Positions 8,701-16,859 of a DNA stretch of 64,000 nt are shown one piece after another. Made by a program: the position numbers and the translations under genes. Where the stretch lies: positions 7,561,001 to 7,625,000 of the forward strand of contig NZ_AP023360.1 of NCBI RefSeq assembly GCF_018326265.1. The letters are read 5' to 3'. This DNA is from Catellatospora sp. IY07-71 (GTDB taxonomy: Bacteria > Actinomycetota > Actinomycetes > Mycobacteriales > Micromonosporaceae). The number at the start of each line of letters is the position of its first letter. The first letter of the stretch is position 1. The notes below the pieces were generated by a model. It searched no databases. It was not told where the DNA came from and saw only the letters and a program-made list of their open reading frames with translations.

Positions 8701-9273
8701 ATGAAGGATGACGCCTCCTCCATCTCCCTCGATCCCCGCACCCTGCGCGGCCTCGCCCACCCCGTACGCGTGCAGATGCTCGGCATGCTCCGCGAGCGCG
8801 GCCCCTCCACCGCCACCCTGCTCGCCGCGCAACTGGGCCTGTCCAGCGCCGCGACCAGCTACCACCTGCGCCAGCTCGCGCAGCACGGCTTCATCGTCGA
8901 GGACACCGACCGCGGCAACGCCCGCGAGCGCTGGTGGCGCGCCGCGCACCGGCGCACCACGGTCAGCGACGTCGCGCCCGAGTCCTACGGCGACTTCGAG
9001 ATCTACCTGCGCGCCGTGACAACCCAGTACGCCGCCCGCGTCGACCGCGCCATCAGCGAGTACGCCACGCGCCCCGAGCAGTGGGTCCACGTCGGCACGT
9101 TCAGCGACTGGTCCCGGCGGCTCACACCGGAGGAGACGACGGCGATGCAGGACGAGCTGATCGAGGTGATCAACCGCTACCGCCCGGACGAGCCGGAGGC
9201 GCCCGCGCCCGGCGACGCCGCCCGGGTCGTGGTGCAGCTGCAGGTCATGCCGTTCCCGCAGGATCCGTCGTGA
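8701..9273 (+). CDS. ArsR/helix-turn-helix regulator
   Basis: 190-residue transcription regulator with an N-terminal winged helix (LRGLAHPVRVQMLGMLRERG, then LGLSSAATSYHLRQLAQHGF) and a longer C-terminal effector region of unknown ligand. No metal-binding cysteine pair of classical ArsR sensors is visible, so a drug or small-molecule signal is likelier. ATG 8701 matches the usual N-terminus; ATG 8689 in frame is possible but lies inside the operator palindrome. No ribosome site precedes either. The stop overlaps the MFS start (GTGA), so regulator and exporter form one operon. Confidence 0.85.
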   Translation: MKDDASSISLDPRTLRGLAHPVRVQMLGMLRERGPSTATLLAAQLGLSSAATSYHLRQLAQHGFIVEDTDRGNARERWWRAAHRRTTVSDVAPESYGDFEIYLRAVTTQYAARVDRAISEYATRPEQWVHVGTFSDWSRRLTPEETTAMQDELIEVINRYRPDEPEAPAPGDAARVVVQLQVMPFPQDPS

Positions 9274-10646
9274 AGGCGCTCGCCGGGCTGCTGACCGCGG
9301 GCACGATCTCGGTCGTCGGCAGCCGGATGACGTTCCTGGCCATCCCGTGGCTGGTGCTGGTCACCACGGGCAGCCCGACGAAGATGGGCGTCGCGGCGGC
9401 GGCGGAGATGCTGCCGTACGTGCTCGCCGGTCCGCTCGGCGCACCGCTGGTGGACCGGCTCGGCCCGCGCCGGGTGTCGATCGTCGCCGACCTGGCCAGC
9501 GTCGCGGTGATGGCGGCCGTCGCGTTCGGCCAGGCGGGCGGCTTCGGCCTGCTGGTCGCGCTGCTGGTGCTCGCCGGAGTGCTGCGCGGGCTCGGCGACT
9601 GCGCAAAGCGCGTGCTGCTGCCCGCCACGATCCGTGCATCCGGGGTGGACATGACCCGCGCGACCTCGGTGTACGACGGCCTCAATCGCCTCGCGAGCCT
9701 GCTCGCCGCGGGCCTCGGCGGCATCCTCATCGCCTGGCTGGGCGCCCGCCAGGCGGTCCTGCTGGACGCAGCGACATTCGCGGTGTGCGCGGCGCTGGTG
9801 GCCGCACTCGTTCCCGCGAACCAGGCGGCGAACACCACGCAGGCCACCACAGGCGAAGCAGCCGAGCCGGCAGCGGTGCGGGAGCCGTACTGGCAGGCCC
9901 TGCGCGGCGGGTTCGCCTACCTGCGCGGCGACCGGCTGCTGATCGGCATCCTGTCGCTGCTGTTCGTCACGAACCTGGTGGACCAGGCCAACGCGGTGGT
10001 CTTCATCCCGCTGTGGGTGAACGACGTGCTGCACTCGCCGGTGGCGCTGGGCTGGGTGCACGCCGCGTTCTCGCTGGGCGCCGTGCTCGGCAACATCGTC
10101 TTCACCACGCTCGCGCCGCGCGCGCCCCGCTACGCCGTGTTCACCCTCGGGTTCCTGATCGGCGGCGCGCCCCGGATGGCCGTGATGGCGCTCGCCGGTG
10201 ACCTGGTGCCGGTGCTCGCGGCGGTGTTCGCGGCGGGCCTGGCGATGGCGGCGGTCAACCCGATCCTGTCGGCGGTCATGTTCGAGCGGGTGCCCACCGC
10301 GCTCCAGGCCCGGGTCGTGAGCCTGTCCGGCGCGGTCGGCTACGCGGGCATCCCGCTGGGCGGCCTGCTCGGCGGCTGGGCCGTGCAGGGCCTGGACCTG
10401 ACCACCACATTGCTGCTCTTCGGCACCTTCTACCTGGCGGCGACCCTGCTGCCGGTCGTGTTCCGGGGCACCTGGCGCGAGATGGACCGCCGCCCCGCGC
10501 CGGACCGGGTCCGCGAGCCCGAACCGGCCGCGGCCACCGCCGCCGCGCTCCCGCTGACGGGCGCCCCGCCCAAGATCGCTCGACTTGCCCGGCACATGGG
10601 CGAATGCGCGCTCAAGATACGCCCATCTGCCAGGCAAGTCGGATGA
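9270..10646 (+). CDS. MFS exporter, C-terminus encoded by a repeat
   Basis: 458-residue major facilitator superfamily protein of the enterobactin/macrolide-exporter-like group, with about twelve hydrophobic segments and motif A-like GAPLVDRLGPRRVS between helices 2 and 3. It starts at GTG 9270, overlapping the ArsR stop, and is presumably controlled by that regulator. The last 26 or so residues (from about PPKIARLARHMGE) and the stop codon are encoded by a 32-bp-arm palindromic element, so the native C-terminus was probably shorter and was rewritten by that element. Confidence 0.9.
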   Translation: MKALAGLLTAGTISVVGSRMTFLAIPWLVLVTTGSPTKMGVAAAAEMLPYVLAGPLGAPLVDRLGPRRVSIVADLASVAVMAAVAFGQAGGFGLLVALLVLAGVLRGLGDCAKRVLLPATIRASGVDMTRATSVYDGLNRLASLLAAGLGGILIAWLGARQAVLLDAATFAVCAALVAALVPANQAANTTQATTGEAAEPAAVREPYWQALRGGFAYLRGDRLLIGILSLLFVTNLVDQANAVVFIPLWVNDVLHSPVALGWVHAAFSLGAVLGNIVFTTLAPRAPRYAVFTLGFLIGGAPRMAVMALAGDLVPVLAAVFAAGLAMAAVNPILSAVMFERVPTALQARVVSLSGAVGYAGIPLGGLLGGWAVQGLDLTTTLLLFGTFYLAATLLPVVFRGTWREMDRRPAPDRVREPEPAAATAAALPLTGAPPKIARLARHMGECALKIRPSARQVG

Positions 10647-10651
10647 TCGAG
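10571..10651. repeat. Nested palindrome inside the MFS 3' end
   Basis: Two 32-nt arms (10571-10602, 10620-10651) pair at 25 of 32 positions across a 17-nt loop. Each arm contains a smaller palindrome TGCC-1 nt-GGCA. It overlaps the final codons and stop of the MFS gene. Confidence 0.75.
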
Positions 10652-10684
10652 CCGGGCGATCGAGGCGGGCCCGGCGGGTGCGGG

Positions 10685-11659
10685 TCAGCGGCGGAGGACG
10701 GCGTGGACGTCCTCCGGGGTGAGGATGCCGAGCGGCGTCCGGCCGTCGCGGACGGCGACCCAGCCGGTGTCGCCCTCCAGCAGCGCGGCCAGTGCGTCCC
10801 GCAGCGAGCCTTCGACCGGCACCGACGGCGCCTGCGCAGCCGAGACGTAGCCGTCCGGCAGCGGGCGCAGGCCCTCGCGCGGGATGGGGGTCACCGCGAG
10901 CAGCTTGATGCCGCGATCCGAGCCGACGAACTCGGCCACGAAGTCGTTCGCCGGGCGGGACAGCAGCACGGCGGGCGGGGCGAACTGCTCCAGCTTCCCA
11001 CCCTCGGACAGCACCACGATCCGGTCGCCGAGGCGCACCGCCTCGTCCACGTCGTGCGTCACGAACACGATCGTCTTGCGCACCGTCTGCTGCAGCCGCA
11101 GGAACTCGTCCTGCAGCCGCCCGCGCACGATCGGGTCCACCGCGGAGAACGGCTCGTCCATCAGCAGCACCACCGGGTCGGCGGCCAGCGCGCGGGCCAC
11201 CCCGACGCGCTGGCGCTGCCCGCCGGACAGCTCGTGCGGGTAGCGGGCGGCGTACCGGGCCGGGTCGAGCCCCACCAGGTCGAGCAGTTCGGCGGTGCGC
11301 TCGGCGACGCGCTGCTTCGGCCAGCCGAGCAGCCTCGGCACGGTGGCCACGTTGTCGCGCACGGTCTGGTGCGGGAACAGGCCCACGTTCTGGATCACGT
11401 ACCCGATGCGGCGGCGCAGCCCGATCGGGTCCACCGCGGTGATCTCGTCGTCGCCGAGCCACATCCGGCCCGCGGACGGCTCGATCAACCGGTTGATCAT
11501 GCGCAGGATGGTGGACTTGCCGCAGCCGGACGGGCCGACCAGCACCGTCAGCTCCCCGGCGGGCAGCTCCAGGCTCAGTTCGCGGACGGCGACCGTGCCG
11601 TCGTCGTACTGCTTGCGGACACCCTCCAGCCGGATCGACACCGCGGCGGTACGGTTCAC
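10685..11659 (-). CDS. Osmoprotectant ABC transporter ATPase (ProV/OpuCA type)
   Basis: 324-residue ATPase of a glycine betaine/carnitine/choline-type importer. It has Walker A GPSGCGKST, signature LSGGQRQRVG, Walker B VVLLMDEPFSAVD and switch THDVDEA, then a C-terminal regulatory extension of about 90 residues where ProV-type ATPases carry CBS-like domains. The GTG start at 11659 faces the permease start at 11662 on the other strand with only 2 bp between them, so the promoters must lie inside the neighbouring coding sequences or the transcripts are leaderless. Works with the two permeases and lipoprotein to the right. Confidence 0.9.
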   Translation of the reverse strand: MNRTAAVSIRLEGVRKQYDDGTVAVRELSLELPAGELTVLVGPSGCGKSTILRMINRLIEPSAGRMWLGDDEITAVDPIGLRRRIGYVIQNVGLFPHQTVRDNVATVPRLLGWPKQRVAERTAELLDLVGLDPARYAARYPHELSGGQRQRVGVARALAADPVVLLMDEPFSAVDPIVRGRLQDEFLRLQQTVRKTIVFVTHDVDEAVRLGDRIVVLSEGGKLEQFAPPAVLLSRPANDFVAEFVGSDRGIKLLAVTPIPREGLRPLPDGYVSAAQAPSVPVEGSLRDALAALLEGDTGWVAVRDGRTPLGILTPEDVHAVLRR

Positions 11660-11661
11660 GT

Positions 11662-12372
11662 ATGCCCTCCAAGGTCAGCTACGTCGTGTCCGGCTGGGCC
11701 GTCTCGGGCGACGATCCACGTAATCCCTGGTTCTCCTGGAGCTACGTCAGCCAGAACACCGACACCCTGCTCGCCGCGCTGCGCGAACACCTCCTGTTGA
11801 CCTTAGCCGCCGTCGTGGTGGCGACGGTGCTCGCGATTCCGCTGGCCGTGCTGGCGTACCGGTTCGGCTCGCTGACCGGGCCGATCCTGGGCTTCACCGG
11901 GGTGCTCTACACCATCCCGTCGCTGGCCCTGTTCGCGTTCCTGGCCCCGTTCACCGGCATCACCCCGGTGACGGTGCTGATCGGACTCATCCTGTACGCG
12001 CTGCTCACCATCGTGCGCAACACGCTGACCGGCCTGCGCCAGGTGCCCGCCGAGGTGCTGGACGCGGCCCGGGGCATGGGCTACGGGCGCGGCGCCCTGC
12101 TGTGGCGCATCGAACTGCCGCTGGCCATGCCCGGCATCATGACCGGCCTGCGCATCGCGACGGTGTCCACCGTGGCGCTGGTCACCGTCGGCGAGATCGT
12201 CGGCTTCGGCGGCCTGGGCAACCTCATCATCGGCGGCTTCAACACCAACTTCTACCGCCCCCAGATCATGACCGCCACCCTCCTCTGCGTGGCCCTTGCC
12301 CTAGCCCTCGACCTCGCCCTCCTCCTCCTCGCCCGCCTCACCACCCCCTGGACCCGCCGGAGGACCTCATGA
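11662..12372 (+). CDS. Osmoprotectant ABC permease 1 (OpuCB/ProW type)
   Basis: 236-residue inner-membrane permease with five to six helices and the EAA-like loop DAARGMGYGRGALLWRIELPLAMPGIMTGLR that contacts the ATPase. The 30-residue N-terminal extension is longer than usual, so the true start may be GTG 11686 or later rather than ATG 11662, which would relieve the 2-bp divergence with the ATPase gene. The stop overlaps a further ATG at 12369 (ATGA) that now leads only into the palindromic element. Confidence 0.85.
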   Translation: MPSKVSYVVSGWAVSGDDPRNPWFSWSYVSQNTDTLLAALREHLLLTLAAVVVATVLAIPLAVLAYRFGSLTGPILGFTGVLYTIPSLALFAFLAPFTGITPVTVLIGLILYALLTIVRNTLTGLRQVPAEVLDAARGMGYGRGALLWRIELPLAMPGIMTGLRIATVSTVALVTVGEIVGFGGLGNLIIGGFNTNFYRPQIMTATLLCVALALALDLALLLLARLTTPWTRRRTS

Positions 12373-12383
12373 CCGTGACCGTG

Positions 12384-12447
12384 GTGCAGTTTCGGGGAAA
12401 CTGCAGGATCTCGGCCGCTCTTTCGTGCAGTTTCCCCGAAACTGCAC
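12384..12447. repeat. GTGCAGTTTC nested palindrome inside operon
   Basis: Arms 12384-12406 and 12425-12447 match at 22 of 23 positions with an 18-nt spacer. Each arm is itself a hairpin (GCAGTTTC / GAAACTGC). It occupies almost the whole gap between the two permease genes. Confidence 0.8.
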
Positions 12448-12472
12448 GGCGGCGGCGGGCGGAGGGCGTGGC

Positions 12473-13198
12473 ATGAGCGTGATCGAAGACGCCATCGTAT
12501 GGCTGAACGACCCACTGAACTGGACCAATCCGGACGGCATCCTCGCCCGGACCGCGGAGCACCTGTGGATCTCGGCGGCGGCGGTGGCGCTCGGGTGCGC
12601 GCTGGCCTGGCCGCTGGGGATCTGGCTGGGGCACGTCGGGCGGGGCGGGCCGGCCGTGGTGACGGTGACCAACCTGAGCCGGGCGGTCCCGACGGTGGCG
12701 CTGCTGACCATCTTCCCGCTCACCGCGATCGGGTTCGGCCAGCCCGCGATCATCCTGGCGCTGACCCTGTTCGCGATCCCGCCGCTGCTGGCCAACGCGT
12801 ACCTGGGCCTGCGCGAGGTGGACCCCGAGGTGCGCGACGCGGGCCGGGGCATGGGCCTGTCCGGCGGGCAGCTGCTGCGCAAGGTGGAGCTGCCGCTGGC
12901 GGTGCCGTACCTGGCCAACGGGTTCCGGATCGCGGCGGTGCAGGTGATCGCGACCGCGACGCTGGCCGCGTTCGTCAACGGCGGCGGCCTCGGCATGATC
13001 ATCAGCCGCGGCTTCGGGCTCGGCCTGAACGCGGGCGGCGGGCAGGTGCTGGCCGGCGGCGTGCTGGTGGCGGTGCTCTGCCTGGGCGTCGAGGGGCTGC
13101 TCGCGCTCGCCGAGAGGGCGCTGCTGCCCAGGGCGCTGCGCCGCGGCGCGCACCGGCCGCCCGCCTCGGTCGCCGACGCCCTGCCCGGCCGGGCATGA
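12473..13198 (+). CDS. Osmoprotectant ABC permease 2 (OpuCD/ProW type)
   Basis: 241-residue second permease with the coupling loop DAGRGMGLSGGQLLRKVELPLAVPYLANGFR and about six helices. ATG 12473 is chosen because GGAGGGCG stands just upstream; an in-frame start at 12425 would translate the right arm of the palindrome. Heterodimer partner of the permease at 11662. The substrate-binding lipoprotein follows after a 182-nt gap that shows no clear regulatory motif. Confidence 0.88.
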   Translation: MSVIEDAIVWLNDPLNWTNPDGILARTAEHLWISAAAVALGCALAWPLGIWLGHVGRGGPAVVTVTNLSRAVPTVALLTIFPLTAIGFGQPAIILALTLFAIPPLLANAYLGLREVDPEVRDAGRGMGLSGGQLLRKVELPLAVPYLANGFRIAAVQVIATATLAAFVNGGGLGMIISRGFGLGLNAGGGQVLAGGVLVAVLCLGVEGLLALAERALLPRALRRGAHRPPASVADALPGRA

Positions 13199-13380
13199 GC
13201 ATGACCTCGATCACTTCGAGGCTGGGGCGGTAACGCGTCTACCTGCGGATGTGAACAGTTTGCGAAATATCGGGCCGGGGTAGGTCGAGCACGGTTCACG
13301 AATTTTCACAAGGATGTCCCAGGTACCCGTTAAGAAGGCTGTTGAGCATTCTTCTGCCCGACGGAAGGCGAGACATAAAG

Positions 13381-14388
13381 ATGGCAACGCACACCCGGAG
13401 GGCGTCCGTCCTCCTCCTGTCCGCGGTCAGCACGGCGGCGTTCGCGCTGGCCGGCTGCGGTCAGGCGGGCTCCTCCGGCACCGAGGCCCCGGCCACCGTG
13501 TCCGGCGCGGGCTGCGCGCCCGTGGCCGGCGAGCAGCTGGTGGTCCTCGAGGACGACAAGCACCTGCAGAACGCCGACAACGTCATCGCCGTCGCCAACG
13601 CCAAGGCCGCGTCCCCCGCACTGCTGGCCGCGGTGAACAAGGTCGGCGACGCGCTGGACACCCCGAAGCTGGTCGCGCTGAACAAGGCAGTCGAGGTGGA
13701 CCGCAAGACCTCGCAGGTCGCGGCCCAGGACTTCGCCGCGCAGGCGAGCCTGACCACCGGCCTGTCCGGCGGCAACGGGCCGGTCGTGGTCGGTGCGGCC
13801 AACTTCCCGGAGAGCCGCACCCTGGCCGAGCTCTACAAGATCGCGCTGGACGCGGCGGGCTTCAAGGCGACCGTGCAGACCACCGGCAACCGCGAGCTGT
13901 ACGAGGCGGCCCTGGAGCGCGGCGAGCTGACCGTGTTCCCCGAGTACGCCGCCACCCTCACCGAGTTCCTCAACCAGAAGCAGAACGGCAAGGACGCCGC
14001 GCCCAAGGCGAGCGGCGACATCGACGCGACCGTCACGGCCCTGAAGGAGCTGGCCACCAAGGCCGGTCTCGCCGTCGGCACCCCGTCCAAGGCCGCCGAC
14101 CAGAACGCGTACGCGGTGACCAAGGCGTTCGCGGACCAGCACCAGCTCAAGACGCTGTCCGACTTCGCCGCGAAGTGCTCCGGCACCGCCTCGATCCTGG
14201 CCGGACCCGCCGAGTGCCCGGAGCGCCCGTTCTGCCAGCCCGGCCTGGACAAGACCTACGGCATCAAGTTCGGCAGCTTCCTGCAGGCCGACGCCGGCGG
14301 CGCCCAGACCAAGACCGCCCTCACCACCGGCAAGGCCACCCTCGGCACCGTCTTCTCCTCCGACGGCACCCTCGTCCCCAACTCCTGA
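13381..14388 (+). CDS. Osmoprotectant-binding lipoprotein, segments permuted
   Basis: 335-residue extracellular binding protein of the OpuAC/OpuBC fold. Signal peptide with lipobox LAGC, lipidated Cys 26. The core starts at about 134 (VVVGAANFPESRTLAELYK), the sequence that normally begins the mature domain. The block at 51-122 (LVVLEDDKHLQNADNVI, then NKAVEVDRKTSQVAAQDF) resembles what normally forms the C-terminal lobe end, yet here it precedes the core, and the protein stops just after GTVFSSDGTLVPNS, where that block would usually follow. This suggests a circularly permuted arrangement. Start ATG 13381 has GGAAGGCGAG upstream. Confidence 0.85.
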   Translation: MATHTRRASVLLLSAVSTAAFALAGCGQAGSSGTEAPATVSGAGCAPVAGEQLVVLEDDKHLQNADNVIAVANAKAASPALLAAVNKVGDALDTPKLVALNKAVEVDRKTSQVAAQDFAAQASLTTGLSGGNGPVVVGAANFPESRTLAELYKIALDAAGFKATVQTTGNRELYEAALERGELTVFPEYAATLTEFLNQKQNGKDAAPKASGDIDATVTALKELATKAGLAVGTPSKAADQNAYAVTKAFADQHQLKTLSDFAAKCSGTASILAGPAECPERPFCQPGLDKTYGIKFGSFLQADAGGAQTKTALTTGKATLGTVFSSDGTLVPNS

Positions 14389-14400
14389 CCCGCATCACCC

Positions 14401-14428
14401 CGGGCCCGGCGCACCCGCACCGGGCCCG
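14401..14428 (+). terminator. Terminator of osmoprotectant operon
   Basis: 9-bp perfect stem CGGGCCCGG / CCGGGCCCG with a 10-nt loop, 12 nt after the lipoprotein stop. Confidence 0.55.
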
Positions 14429-14436
14429 CTTCACTG

Positions 14437-14502
14437 CGTTGATCATGAACTTATGGGCGTGTTCGACGGCGTGTCGGCACCCCTAACTTCATGATCGATC
14501 CG
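14437..14502. repeat. GATCATGAA palindrome, copy 1
   Basis: Arms GATCATGAACTTATGGG (14441-14457) and its near-complement at 14480-14496 pair at 15 of 17 positions across 22 nt. The whole element is nearly identical, in inverted orientation, to the one at 16001-16065. Confidence 0.8.
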
Positions 14503-14504
14503 GT

Positions 14505-15137
14505 TCAGGCGAACCGGAACAGGCGCAGGGACGGGTCCAGGGACCGGGGCGGGGCGGTGAGCCGGTGCACGCCGACCGAGAAGAGCACACCGTCCGGCGC
14601 GTGGAAGGCCCGCTCCGCGAAGCCGGCCTCAGCGAACCAGGTCCGGATCGCCGGAGTCAGGTCGGGGGCGCGCCGGGTGCGGGTCCAGATCACGGCCGCG
14701 CCGGGGGCGCACAGCTGCGGCAGGGCGGTGACGGTGCTGCGTACGTCGTCGTCGGTGATGTTGCCCAGCACACCCGCGAGCAGCACCAGGTCGGCGGGGA
14801 CCGCGTCGGCGTACGCCGCCGTGACTCCGGCGTCGCCGCACACCACGGTCACGTCCGCGCCGGTGCCGGACGCCAGCTCCCGGGCCGCGGCGGCGTTGCG
14901 TGGATCGAACTCGATCAGCGTGGCCCGCACCCGCCGCGCGTCGGCCCGCCCGGCCAGCACGCCGAGCAGGTCCCGTCCCTGTCCGGCACACGCGCTGACC
15001 ACCGTGAGCAAGGGCTCCGGGCGCTCGTCGAGCCACTCCGCGACGTGCCGCTGCACCAGGCGCAGCCGCCGCGACAGCGGTGACTCCGGGTCCGCGTACG
15101 GCTGATGCCAGTCGTGCCAATCCTTGGTCCGCGCCAT
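14505..15137 (-). CDS. SAM-dependent methyltransferase, class I
   Basis: 210-residue predicted methyltransferase. Motif I is VVSACAGQGRDLLGVL, the SCAGxGRD variant seen in a family of small actinobacterial methyltransferases, followed by an acidic post-I residue in LIEFDPRN and motif IV region ADLVLLAGVLGNI. Substrate unknown. ATG 15137 gives a normal N-terminus (MARTKDWHDWHQPY); the frame continues open upstream only by composition. It stands alone on this strand and its stop lies 8 nt from the palindromic element at 14437. Confidence 0.82.
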   Translation of the reverse strand: MARTKDWHDWHQPYADPESPLSRRLRLVQRHVAEWLDERPEPLLTVVSACAGQGRDLLGVLAGRADARRVRATLIEFDPRNAAAARELASGTGADVTVVCGDAGVTAAYADAVPADLVLLAGVLGNITDDDVRSTVTALPQLCAPGAAVIWTRTRRAPDLTPAIRTWFAEAGFAERAFHAPDGVLFSVGVHRLTAPPRSLDPSLRLFRFA

Positions 15138-15299
15138 CGGTCCAGGCTGCCAGAGCGAGCCGCGTGGCCGGAGGCCGCCACTGGCCGCCGCGGCTCGCCG
15201 GGCGCCGGTGCTCGGCGGCCGGGGCATGCCCGGATCGTCGCCGCCGCACCGATCAGGCATGATCGGCGTTCCCCCCCCGCCGTAGTCAGGAGCCGCCCG

Positions 15300-16007
15300 G
15301 TGTTCGACCGCCTGTCTTCCCGGTGCCGCCGCACCGGCCTGCACGTCGCGACGACCCGGCGGCTGTGGGTGATCAGCGCGCGCCTGGCCGACCTCGCTCA
15401 GCACGGCGCGATCGGCGGCGACGACGAGGCGCGGCACTGGCAGGGCTGGTCCCCGGAGGACGTCGGCCCGCTGCCGGACGGCCCGACCGTCGCGCCGCCG
15501 TCGGACCATACCGACGTGGTGACGCCCCTGCTCGACCTGCTGCTCTTCACCGCCGTCGAGCGCCGCACCCGGATCGCGGTCGCGTCGGTCACCACCAGCC
15601 GCAACCCCGAGGGCCACCACCTGATCGGCGGCAACGTCCGCGCCGGCTTCCGCAACAGGGGGTACGGGCGTGAGGCGCTGACCGCCGCGTGCGAGCTGGC
15701 CCACCGGCACTTCGGCATCACGACGCTGTACGCCGGCTGCGAGGTGGGCAACACGGCCAGCCGTGGCTGGCTCGCCGCCTGCGGGTTCACTACGGACGGG
15801 CAGGCGAGCGGGCTGACCCTGCCGAACGGCCGGGAGATCGAGTCGCTGTGGTGGTGGCGCACCGACCGCCGGGCCCGGGTGCGCTGCCCGCACCTGCACA
15901 CCACCCGCCTGCCCGCCGACAGCGGCCTCACCCGGCCCCTGTCCCCCACCGGCGGCTTCCCCACCATCTCGCCACCGGCGCCGCGTGCCGACCCCCAGCC
16001 GCGTTGA
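15300..16007 (+). CDS. GNAT acetyltransferase (RimJ/RimL-like)
   Basis: 235-residue protein with a GNAT acetyl-CoA fold in the middle: the pyrophosphate-binding loop NRGYGREALTAACELA followed by a HFGITTLYAGCEVGNTASRGWLAACGF segment typical of the RimJ/RimL branch. Target unknown. GTG 15300 follows CAGGAG. The C-terminal 40 residues are proline-rich and unlike the family, and the stop TGA (16005-16007) lies within the GTTGATCA of the palindromic element, so the end of this protein was probably reshaped by that element. An 8-C run at 15271 lies upstream, outside the gene. Confidence 0.75.
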   Translation: MFDRLSSRCRRTGLHVATTRRLWVISARLADLAQHGAIGGDDEARHWQGWSPEDVGPLPDGPTVAPPSDHTDVVTPLLDLLLFTAVERRTRIAVASVTTSRNPEGHHLIGGNVRAGFRNRGYGREALTAACELAHRHFGITTLYAGCEVGNTASRGWLAACGFTTDGQASGLTLPNGREIESLWWWRTDRRARVRCPHLHTTRLPADSGLTRPLSPTGGFPTISPPAPRADPQPR

Positions 16008-16065
16008 TCATGAAGTTAGGGCAGCGACACACCGTCGAACACGCCCATAAGTTCATGATCGACGC
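16001..16065. repeat. GATCATGAA palindrome, copy 2 (inverted)
   Basis: Reverse-complement counterpart of the element at 14437: GATCATGAAGTTAGGG (16006-16021) pairs with CCCATAAGTTCATGATC (16044-16060). It supplies the stop codon of the acetyltransferase and separates it from the convergent HAD gene. Confidence 0.8.
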
Positions 16066-16088
16066 AGTGCCCGCGGAGCGGGCGGGGG

Positions 16089-16745
16089 TCAGTGGGGGAA
16101 GGCGGCGAGGGTGAGGGTGGCGAGGGTGGCGCCGGTGAGGGTGGTGAGGAGGGTCAGGCCGGTCATCGGGGAGAGCTTGACGGCGTTGGGGATGCCGATG
16201 ACGCGGGCACCGGCGGCCAGGGCGCTGGCCACGCCGGTGGGCGAGTCCTCGATGGCGATGCAGTGGGCGGGGTCGACGCCGAGCAGCTTGGCGGCGCGCT
16301 GGTAGGGGTCCGGGTGCGGCTTGGTGAAGGCGACCTCGTCGCCGCAGACGACGGCGTCGAAGTTGTGCCGGCCGAGGGTGTCCAGGGCGACGTCCACGCA
16401 CTGCCGGTTGGTCGAGGTGACCAGGGCGGTGGGCAGGCCCGCGGCGCGCACCTCGTGCAGCAGCTCGCGGGCGCCGGGGCGCCACACCAGGTCCGTGGCG
16501 AACAGCCCGGCGACCCGGTCGTAGATCCACCGGGCGCTGACCGCGGCGTCGCGCCACGGCTGGCCGATGCCGTCGTGGAACAGCACCATCGACTCGTCGA
16601 CCGAGCGCCCGACCATGGCCAGCCGCACCTCGGCGGCGATCGGCGCGCCGTACTCGTGGGCCAGCTCCTCGATCGCGATGTCCCACAGCGGCTCGCTGTC
16701 GAAGAGGGTTCCGTCCATGTCGAAGAGCACTGCCGCTGGGATCAC
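16089..16745 (-). CDS. HAD-superfamily phosphatase, beta-PGM-like
   Basis: 218-residue sugar-phosphatase/phosphoglucomutase-like hydrolase. Catalytic motif I LFDMDGTLFDSEP with nucleophile D9 and acid/base D11, motif II LVTSTN, motif III Lys in FTKPHPDP, motif IV AIEDSPTGVASALAAG. The helical cap follows motif I, as in subclass I proteins. GTG 16745 begins the recognised domain without extension. Convergent with the acetyltransferase; substrate not predictable. Confidence 0.88.
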   Translation of the reverse strand: MIPAAVLFDMDGTLFDSEPLWDIAIEELAHEYGAPIAAEVRLAMVGRSVDESMVLFHDGIGQPWRDAAVSARWIYDRVAGLFATDLVWRPGARELLHEVRAAGLPTALVTSTNRQCVDVALDTLGRHNFDAVVCGDEVAFTKPHPDPYQRAAKLLGVDPAHCIAIEDSPTGVASALAAGARVIGIPNAVKLSPMTGLTLLTTLTGATLATLTLAAFPH

Positions 16746-16859
16746 TCGAGAATGATCCCGCGCAGGCGGCCCCGTCGCAGGTCACCGTGGCTGACATCAC
16801 GTCGCGCGCCGGTGGTTTCGCCGATGCCCGCGCGGCCGGGTGCGGCGAATACTGCCGCC

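Noticed and set aside
15271..15278. Run of eight C possibly marking a frameshift
   Set aside because: It lies upstream of the acetyltransferase start in non-coding sequence, so no frame depends on it.
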